This document shows positions 58,516-64,000 of a DNA stretch of 64,000 bases, in pieces; within the stretch, counting starts at the first letter, position 1, and the number at the start of each line of letters is the position of its first letter. Made by a program: the position numbers and the translations under genes. The notes under the pieces were generated by a model. That model had not been told where the DNA came from. It did no database searches and saw only the letters and a program-made list of their open reading frames with translations. Origin of the DNA: Mesorhizobium ciceri biovar biserrulae WSM1271 (GTDB lineage: Bacteria > Pseudomonadota > Alphaproteobacteria > Rhizobiales > Rhizobiaceae); the NCBI RefSeq assembly GCF_000185905.1, contig NC_014923.1:5169501-5233500 (forward strand), in the 5' to 3' direction.

Positions 58516-58740
58516 ATGATAGAACTAGTCCGCACCAACGATGCCGTGATCATTTCCTTTGTCGAATCGCTGATGCGCGACGCCGGCATTGCCTGCTTTG
58601 TCGCCGACCAGAATATGAGCATTCTCGAAGGGTCGATCGGCCTTTTGCAGAAGCGCGTCATGGTCGACGCCGACCAGGCCGACGCGGCACGGCGCATCCT
58701 GACGGATGCCGGCATCGCCAACGAAATCCGCGGAAGATAA
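58516..58740 (+). CDS. DUF2007 family protein
   Basis: A 74-residue protein (MIELVRTNDAVIISFVESLM...) with the DUF2007 pattern of an alpha/beta ferredoxin-like fold ending VDADQADAARRILTDAG. These small proteins are proposed to be regulatory or signal-transducing, without proof. The stop overlaps the ATG of the next gene by one base (TAATG), so it is coupled to the methyltransferase gene. Confidence 0.88.
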   Translation: MIELVRTNDAVIISFVESLMRDAGIACFVADQNMSILEGSIGLLQKRVMVDADQADAARRILTDAGIANEIRGR

Positions 58741-59540
58741 TGTCCGCCGCGCCCGCCGCCCTTGTCCCGGACACGCCGGCCCATACGGTCGACGCTTTCC
58801 ATCGCGGCCGGTTCTGGCTGGTGCAGCCCAAGCAAGGCGGTCATCGCGCCGGCATGGATGCGATGATGCTGGCGGCCTCCGTGCCGTCCTCTCTTGCCGG
58901 TCGTCTCGCCGATTTCGGTGCCGGTGCCGGGGCCGCCGGCCTGGCGGTGCTGTCGCGCTGCCCGGCCGCTGAGGCGGTGCTTGTCGAACGCGCGCCGGAA
59001 ATGGCGGCCTTCGCGGCAGCCACCCTTGCCCATCCCGGCAATGCCCATCTGAGCGATCGCGCCTCCGTGCTGGTCGCCGATGTCACCGTATCGGGCCGGG
59101 CGCGGGCGGCCGCCGGCCTCGCCGACAATGATTTCGACTTCGTCATCATGAACCCGCCCTTCAACGCTCCCCGGGACCGCGCCTCCCCCGATCGCCTCAG
59201 AAAAGAGGCCCATGTCATGGAGGACGGGGTGTTCGAGAGCTGGATCCGCAGTGCGGCGGCGGTGGTCAGGCCGCGCGGCGGGCTTGCCGTGATCGCCCGC
59301 CCCGAACAGCTCGGCGCCATTCTCGATGCGATCGCAGGGCGCTTCGGCGATGCCGAAATGCTCGCCGTCCACCCTCGCCCAGACGCCGCGGCAATCCGCA
59401 TCGTTGTGCGGGCAGCGCTCGGGGCACGGGGAAAGCTTGCCATCCGCCCGCCCCTGATGCTGCACGCGCAATCAGGCAACGGCCCCGACGAGCGCAGCGA
59501 AATGATCACCAACGGCCTCGCCTCGCTGTTCGGAGATTGA
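58740..59540 (+). CDS. TrmN6-like tRNA (adenine-N6)-methyltransferase
   Basis: A 266-residue class I methyltransferase. The N-terminal AFHRGRFWLVQPKQGGHRAGMDAMMLAA region, the SAM motif ADFGAGAGAAGLAVL (about 57-71) and the catalytic NPPF in DFVIMNPPFNAP (about 133-144) match the tRNA1(Val) A37 N6-methyltransferase group (YfiC/TrmN6). The exact RNA substrate is inferred from the family. It is translated together with DUF2007 and precedes an S49 peptidase gene. Confidence 0.88.
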   Translation: MSAAPAALVPDTPAHTVDAFHRGRFWLVQPKQGGHRAGMDAMMLAASVPSSLAGRLADFGAGAGAAGLAVLSRCPAAEAVLVERAPEMAAFAAATLAHPGNAHLSDRASVLVADVTVSGRARAAAGLADNDFDFVIMNPPFNAPRDRASPDRLRKEAHVMEDGVFESWIRSAAAVVRPRGGLAVIARPEQLGAILDAIAGRFGDAEMLAVHPRPDAAAIRIVVRAALGARGKLAIRPPLMLHAQSGNGPDERSEMITNGLASLFGD

Positions 59541-59619
59541 GCTATTCTGCCTGGCCACATTGCCGTTGGCCGGGAAATCCCTACATGCCTGCAACCTATC
59601 GACCGGAGACCACGCCCTC

Positions 59620-60483
59620 GTGAAACGCCTTATCAACCGCCTGCTGCCGAAATCCTGGCGCTCCACCGTCGTCACCATTCCGGTCATCCGGCTGCACGGC
59701 ACCATCATGGCAGGCGGTGGCCAGTTCCGGCCGAGCCTGTCGCTGGCCTCCACCGCTGGCCTCATTGAGAAGGCGTTTTCCTACGACGCCCCGGCAGTCG
59801 CCATCTCGATCAATTCGCCCGGCGGCTCGCCGGTGCAGTCGCGGCTGATCTTCAAGCGCATCCGTGACCTGGCCACGGAAAAGAACAGAAAGGTACTGGT
59901 CTTCGTCGAAGACGTGGCGGCGTCGGGTGGCTACATGATCGCGGTTGCCGGTGATGAGATCTTCGCCGACCCATCCTCCATCGTCGGGTCGATCGGCGTG
60001 GTCTCGGCTTCGTTCGGCTTCCCGGAACTGATGAAGAAGATCGGCATCGAGCGACGCGTCCACACCGCCGGCCAGAACAAGGCGGTGCTCGACCCGTTCA
60101 AGCCCGAGAAAAAGGAAGATGTCGAGCGGCTGAAGGCGCTGCAGCTCGAGGTGCACGGCACGTTCATCGACCTCGTCAAGGAGCGGCGCGGCTCGAAACT
60201 GAAAGACGACCCGGACCTGTTCACCGGCCTGTTCTGGACCGGCATCAAGGGCCTTGAACTCGGCCTGGTCGATGCGCTCGGCGACATGCGCACGGTGCTC
60301 AAGACCCGTTTCGGGGCAAAAACCCAGCTCAGGCTGATCACGGCGCCGCGCGGTTTCCTCAGCCGTTTCGGCCTGTTCGGCTCAAGCGGGGGCTTTTCAG
60401 CGCCTGATATCGCAGCCGCCGCCGCCAGCGGCCTGATCGATGCGGCGGAAGAGCGCGCATTGTGGTCTCGCTTCGGGCTTTGA
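59620..60483 (+). CDS. S49 family serine peptidase (SppA/SohB-like), short form
   Basis: A 287-residue single-domain S49 protease. The catalytic Ser102 is in DVAASGGYMIAVA and the general base Lys154 in GQNKAVLDPF; VAISINSPGGSPVQSR supplies the oxyanion hole. There is no clear signal peptide or membrane helix at the N-terminus (KRLINRLLPKSWRS is basic and amphipathic), unlike classical SppA, so it may be cytoplasmic or peripheral. The start is GTG with GGAG 11 bases upstream; ATG 59560 in frame is unlikely. Confidence 0.9.
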   Translation: MKRLINRLLPKSWRSTVVTIPVIRLHGTIMAGGGQFRPSLSLASTAGLIEKAFSYDAPAVAISINSPGGSPVQSRLIFKRIRDLATEKNRKVLVFVEDVAASGGYMIAVAGDEIFADPSSIVGSIGVVSASFGFPELMKKIGIERRVHTAGQNKAVLDPFKPEKKEDVERLKALQLEVHGTFIDLVKERRGSKLKDDPDLFTGLFWTGIKGLELGLVDALGDMRTVLKTRFGAKTQLRLITAPRGFLSRFGLFGSSGGFSAPDIAAAAASGLIDAAEERALWSRFGL

Positions 60484-60566
60484 AAACCCGGCAAAAGCGT
60501 CTAGCATGAGAGCTTAACCGACCCGACCGGCCGCCTTCGCCGGCCCAGCGTGGGAGGAGTTTTGGC

Positions 60567-60752
60567 ATGCCGCAGATCATTTTCTTCGCCGTCGTTGGCG
60601 TCGCCGCCTATTTCGGCTACCGCACCTTCATTAGGGAAGCCGAGCGCGTGACCGCCAAGGTGCGGCGTACCGAAAAGCAGACGGCCAACGGCGCGATGGG
60701 CACTTTGGTCAAGGATCCGAAGACCGGCGAGTACCGGCTGGCCAAGGACTGA
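60567..60752 (+). CDS. Small membrane-anchored conserved hypothetical protein (61 aa)
   Basis: MPQIIFFAVVGVAAYFGYRTF forms one N-terminal membrane helix, followed by a charged tail (REAERVTAKVRRTEK) and a short DPKTGEYRLAKD end. A strong GGAGGAG ribosome-binding site supports the start. It lies between the S49 peptidase gene and ispE on the same strand. No function known. Confidence 0.8.
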   Translation: MPQIIFFAVVGVAAYFGYRTFIREAERVTAKVRRTEKQTANGAMGTLVKDPKTGEYRLAKD

Positions 60753-60772
60753 GCACCATTTCGCAGACCATT

Positions 60773-61672
60773 GTGGACACCGACATCGGGTCGCGTAGCT
60801 GGCACGCGCACGCCAAGATCAATCTTGCGCTGCATGTCACCGGCAGGCGACCTGACGGCTATCATCTGATCGAGAGCCTGGCGGTGTTCACGCGGTTTGG
60901 CGACAGGGTCGAAATCGCGCCTGCCGACAGCGATGAATTTACCGTGTCCGGCCGCTACGCCCCGGCGGTTCCTCTCGACGCCAGCAATCTGGTGCCTAGG
61001 GCGCGCGATGCCCTGCGACAGGCGGTCGGACACGAGAGAACACCGCCGGTCGCTATCCGGCTGGAAAAGAACCTGCCGGCTGCCTCCGGCGTCGGCGGCG
61101 GTTCGAGCGACGCGGCGACGGTGCTGCGCGGACTGGTGGAGACATGGGGCCTGGATATCGATGGCGCAGAGCTGGCGCGGATCGGCCTCTCGCTCGGCGC
61201 CGATGTGCCGATGTGCCTGGCGGCCAGACCTCTGGTCGCGCGCGGCATCGGGGATGACCTGTCGATGGTGCCGGATTTTTCGGCGCTTGGGCTGGTGCTG
61301 GTCAATCCAGGCATGCCGGTCTCGACGGCCGAGGTCTTCGCAGCGCTTTCGCGTCGTGACAACGAAGCCTTGCCGCCGCTGCCGCGCAGCATCGATTTCC
61401 ACAGCCTGCGCAACTGGCTGGAGATCACCCGCAACGATCTCGAGCCCGCCGCGCTGGCGATGCAGCCCGCGATCGGCAGGGCGCTTTCCTGGCTGAACAA
61501 GGCCGGATCGGGTTTTTCACGGATGTCCGGGTCCGGCGCCACCTGCTTCGGCCTGTTCGAGACCGGCAATGTCGCCAAGCGCGCCGCCGCCGAAATCCGC
61601 GGCCGCCAGCCCGACTGGTTCGTCGCGGCGACGCGCAGCATCGCATCGGAGGGATCTGATGGCCAGAATTGA
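60773..61672 (+). CDS. ispE: 4-diphosphocytidyl-2-C-methyl-D-erythritol kinase
   Basis: A 299-residue GHMP kinase phosphorylating CDP-ME in the MEP pathway. AHAKINLALHVTGRRPDGYH near 13-32 and the ATP-binding LPAASGVGGGSSDAATVL near 101-118 are diagnostic, with MSGSGATCFGLF near the C-terminus. The start is GTG at 60773. The end overlaps moaB by 14 bases. Confidence 0.95.
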   Translation: MDTDIGSRSWHAHAKINLALHVTGRRPDGYHLIESLAVFTRFGDRVEIAPADSDEFTVSGRYAPAVPLDASNLVPRARDALRQAVGHERTPPVAIRLEKNLPAASGVGGGSSDAATVLRGLVETWGLDIDGAELARIGLSLGADVPMCLAARPLVARGIGDDLSMVPDFSALGLVLVNPGMPVSTAEVFAALSRRDNEALPPLPRSIDFHSLRNWLEITRNDLEPAALAMQPAIGRALSWLNKAGSGFSRMSGSGATCFGLFETGNVAKRAAAEIRGRQPDWFVAATRSIASEGSDGQN

Positions 61673-62213
61673 CGAGAGCCGCTCCTTCATTCCCGTGCGC
61701 ATCGCGGTGCTGACCGTTTCAGATACGCGCAGCCTCGCCGACGACAAATCCGGCCAGACCCTGGCCGACCGCATCACCGAGGCCGGCCATATGCTGGCGG
61801 CCCGCGATATCGTCACCGACGATCGGGAAAAAATCCGCGACACGGTTCTGGCGTGGTCGCGGGACAAGAATATCGATGTCGTCATCACCACCGGCGGCAC
61901 CGGCTTCACCGGGCGTGACGTGACGCCGGACGCGCTGGAGCCGATCTTCGAAAAGCGCATGGATGGCTTTTCGGAAGTGTTCCACCGGATCTCCTACGAC
62001 AAGATCGGCACCTCGACGATCCAGAGCCGGGCGACCGGCGGCATCGTCAACGCCACCTTCGTCTTCGTGCTGCCGGGTTCGCCAGGCGCCTGCAAGGACG
62101 CGTGGGACGGCATCCTGAAGGCACAGCTCGACTACCGGCATATGCCGTGCAACTTCGTCGAGATCATGCCGCGCCTGGACGAGCATTTACGGCGCGGCAA
62201 ATCAGCTCCGTAA
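61659..62213 (+). CDS. moaB: Molybdenum cofactor biosynthesis protein MoaB
   Basis: A 184-residue MoaB/Mog-fold protein that adenylylates molybdopterin. ITTGGTGFTGRDVTPDALEP near 86-105 and VLPGSPGACKDAWDG near 148-162 are the family motifs. The ATG lies inside the end of ispE (14-base overlap), so the pair is coupled although their pathways differ. Confidence 0.94.
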   Translation: MARIDESRSFIPVRIAVLTVSDTRSLADDKSGQTLADRITEAGHMLAARDIVTDDREKIRDTVLAWSRDKNIDVVITTGGTGFTGRDVTPDALEPIFEKRMDGFSEVFHRISYDKIGTSTIQSRATGGIVNATFVFVLPGSPGACKDAWDGILKAQLDYRHMPCNFVEIMPRLDEHLRRGKSAP

Positions 62214-62233
62214 AGCCGAGGCAAGCGTCGCTC

Positions 62234-63208
62234 TCAGCGGATGACCGGTTCGCCATGAAACCGCCGGCGCGACGGCGGCGACACGCCGAAGCCGACTTCC
62301 ATCATCAGTCGCGGCGTGCGTGCCGGCACGGTGCCCATATGGAAGCCAAAAGGGTCCTCGACGAAACCGAGACCGGCCTCGCCGGTCAGCGTCACCGGGC
62401 TCTGCTCGCCATAGACATCCAGGACCTGTTGCGCGGGGTGGCCAACCAGAAGCGTGAGCTGGTGCTTGAGGCTGCGGCGCTTGTGGCTGCCCCTGACATA
62501 GACATGCGGACCGGTGTCGGCGTCGACCGGCTTGAGGTAGAAGAAGAATTTCAGCATGCGCCAATCATCGAGGTCGAAATGATACTTGCCGAGCGAGGCG
62601 AGGTTCTTGTCGGCATCCGAAGCGGCACCGGTTGGAAAACTCCACCAGACGCGCGTCGTGATCAGTTTTGCCTGGCCGCCGAGATAGTGCGCGGCAATAT
62701 CCAGAAGCAGCGGATCGCGCTGGATGGCAAGCGCCGCCGGGCAGTCGAGGATGCGCTCGAAAAAATGCCCGCTGAGCAGCGAGCGGCCAAGGCGTTTCTC
62801 GGCCTCGGCATGTTCCCCCGGCATGAATTCGAGACGGCGGTCGAAATTGCCGAAGCAAGGCGTGCGCCCGGCGAAGTCGGCGATCTCTTCATGGATATCA
62901 GGCGGCAGGACCAAGCCTGAGAACAGCCCGTCGGAGCGCAACGCATCGACGACCGCTCCCCGTTCGACACCGGCAAACATCGTATCCCCGGCATTGGCGA
63001 CCGGGCGGGCGCGTTTTGCGCCCAGCCAATGCATGCGGCGTCCAGGCATTGTGCGCGCCAGCACGAACATCGGCAGCCAGGCGGGGTTTTCGCGCAGGTC
63101 CTTGAGATAGGTCGGAATGCGCACCGCGATGCGTCGCAACAGACTGCCGTCGCGCGCAATAGCCTCGAGACTGGCCGCGCCGGATGTGTCGGGGGTTGAA
63201 AGCTTCAT
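62234..63208 (-). CDS. Phytanoyl-CoA dioxygenase-like protein
   Basis: A 324-residue putative Fe(II)/2-oxoglutarate oxygenase. A His-x-Asp iron pair is seen in KYHFDLDDWRML (about 228-239), and the distal His/Arg in FGFHMGTVPARTPRL (about 292-306); VYVRGSHKRRS lies between. The N-terminal 150 residues do not match the other dioxygenase in this window (41222-42037). GGA precedes the ATG at 63208. Assignment is moderate; the substrate is unknown. Its neighbour is a glycosyltransferase gene on the same strand, 143 bases upstream. Confidence 0.72.
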   Translation of the reverse strand: MKLSTPDTSGAASLEAIARDGSLLRRIAVRIPTYLKDLRENPAWLPMFVLARTMPGRRMHWLGAKRARPVANAGDTMFAGVERGAVVDALRSDGLFSGLVLPPDIHEEIADFAGRTPCFGNFDRRLEFMPGEHAEAEKRLGRSLLSGHFFERILDCPAALAIQRDPLLLDIAAHYLGGQAKLITTRVWWSFPTGAASDADKNLASLGKYHFDLDDWRMLKFFFYLKPVDADTGPHVYVRGSHKRRSLKHQLTLLVGHPAQQVLDVYGEQSPVTLTGEAGLGFVEDPFGFHMGTVPARTPRLMMEVGFGVSPPSRRRFHGEPVIR

Positions 63209-63351
63209 TGGGTCCTCGGCTATGAGAGCACCACCGATGCCGCATCGGTGCTCGCCACTCGGCATGTCCCAAACCCAATTCCCGCTTGAACGGAAGCTAA
63301 CCCCGCGTCAGATTTTGTGCAATGCACAATGGCCTGAGCAGCTGCAAAAAA

Positions 63352-63876
63352 TCATGTCGAGGAGCGGCGTTCCTGCTTGGCGGGCGCCATCCAGATCTCG
63401 GCGTCGAGCCGCTTCGTTGCGAGGCCGCGGGCGATGGCCTCAGCACTGCCGGCACTCTTGGCCGCGGCCGCCGCCTGACGCTTGCTGATCAGCAATCCGT
63501 CGGCCAGGGCGCGGTTTCCCGAAAAGACCCGTGCCAGGAATGGCGTGCGGCTGGCCCGCGTGCGCGAAAATCGTGCGGCCATGGTCTGCCTGGCCGTATG
63601 CGCGACAACCTCATCGATCCAGCCCTCCACCAACCGCGCGCCCGGTTCCAGGAGCAGCAACCAGTCCCCCTTGGCCTGGCGGATGCCGGCAGCGACACCG
63701 CCGGTCACGTACTGACAGCCGGCATGCTCGGCCACACGATGCGTCTGGTCGGTGGAGCCTGTGTCGCAGACGATGACTTCACGCACCACGCCTTCGACCG
63801 CGCCGCCAATCAGCGAGGCGAGCGTGCGGGCGAGGCCCTCCTCGTCATTGCGGGTTTCGATGAGAACACTGAGCAT
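63352..63876 (-). CDS. Short family 2 glycosyltransferase
   Basis: A 174-residue GT-A-fold protein: MLSVLIETRNDEEGLARTLASL near 1-22 and EVIVCDTGSTDQTHRVAE near 36-53, followed by GIRQAKGDWLLLLEPGARL in the position of the metal-binding DxD loop, here LEPGAR without two Asp. It is shorter than typical GT2 enzymes (about 220-300), and the altered DxD position raises doubt about activity. The C-terminus is Ala-rich and basic. Confidence 0.75.
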   Translation of the reverse strand: MLSVLIETRNDEEGLARTLASLIGGAVEGVVREVIVCDTGSTDQTHRVAEHAGCQYVTGGVAAGIRQAKGDWLLLLEPGARLVEGWIDEVVAHTARQTMAARFSRTRASRTPFLARVFSGNRALADGLLISKRQAAAAAKSAGSAEAIARGLATKRLDAEIWMAPAKQERRSST

Positions 63877-63974
63877 CCTTAGCCGAATAGCGGAAAGCAC
63901 CGGACAGCGCCAGTTTTGCATCGCACCATAGAAAGTTCTTGCTTTGTTCTCATCGATGAAATAGGAATAATTTC

Positions 63975-64000
63975 ATGAACAGAGCGATTCGACACAACAC
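63975..64000 (+). CDS. Possible start of a plus-strand gene, cut by window end
   Basis: An ATG at 63975 (MNRAIRHN) follows TAGGAATAATTTC, a plausible ribosome-binding site with good spacing, in an A+T-rich promoter-like region. Only eight codons are visible, so this is tentative. Confidence 0.3.

Noticed and set aside
1..64000. tRNA, rRNA, tmRNA or transposase genes
   Set aside because: I looked for cloverleaf-like segments and transposase motifs in the gaps and found none convincing; a covariance search would be decisive.

Overview
The window looks like chromosomal core DNA of a Mesorhizobium-like member of the Rhizobiales (Alphaproteobacteria). The grounds are high G+C content, the cta operon order followed by DUF983-SURF1-ispH, the BioR/bioY pair, the xseB-HDAC neighbourhood, and dispersed palindromic elements of a type common in rhizobial intergenic DNA. 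I see no rRNA, tRNA, CRISPR array, intact insertion sequence or prophage. About 70 protein genes are supported, most in short same-strand runs with ATGA overlaps.

Layout. 1-8.0 kb (minus strand): aa3 cytochrome c oxidase operon ctaC-ctaD-ctaB-(54-aa CoxF-like)-ctaG-ctaE, a terminator, a YafK-type L,D-transpeptidase, DUF983, SURF1 and the start of ispH. 8.3-11.8 kb: IalB-like secreted protein, tldD, a membrane protein and a transglutaminase-like cysteine proteinase. 11.8-22 kb: RNA methyltransferase genes (RumA type, tlyA), a two-gene unit (di-iron fatty-acid hydroxylase plus BioF2-like acyltransferase), dxs, pirin, DUF2277, xseB and an HDAC-family deacetylase, then bluB under a cobalamin riboswitch. 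22.5-27.5 kb: a membrane protein, a TetR/MFS divergent pair with three identical palindromic operators, a GNAT enzyme and ribB. 27.6-35.6 kb: aroC, DUF1344, a phosphoglycerate-mutase-like phosphatase, fabI, a DnaJ-like chaperone, a lipoprotein, pdxH, a crotonase and an acyl-CoA dehydrogenase.

35.6-38.0 kb is a compositionally different islet holding one glycosyltransferase family 9 gene amid DNA with no recognisable genes. 38-49 kb: a GH25 lysozyme whose 5' coding part contains a palindromic element, purD, a phytanoyl-CoA-dioxygenase-like gene divergent from a LysR gene, ubiA, a mosaic inverted-repeat element, a DUF6101-type gene, an FAD-linked oxidoreductase, a Sua5-type tsaC, and small secreted or acidic proteins. 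49-64 kb: glyS/glyQ, a TPR protein, the biotin module DUF1284-bioY-bioR with two BioR boxes, a polyprenyl diphosphate synthase, DUF2007, a TrmN6-like methyltransferase, an S49 peptidase, ispE, moaB, a second dioxygenase-like gene and a short GT2 glycosyltransferase.

How the genes work together. Isoprenoid, quinone and heme supply (ispH, dxs, ispE, polyprenyl synthase, ubiA, ctaB) and the terminal oxidase with its copper and heme assembly factors (ctaG, SURF1, ctaB) recur through the window. Cofactor genes (bluB, ribB, pdxH, bioY, moaB) form a second theme; two of them carry recognisable cis-regulation (B12 riboswitch, BioR boxes). The least explained parts are the hydroxylase/acyltransferase pair at 14.2-16.3 kb, DUF1284 inside the biotin-regulated unit, the glycosyltransferase islet and the palindromic element within the lysozyme gene. 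All functional names rest on reading motifs by eye; no database search was run.
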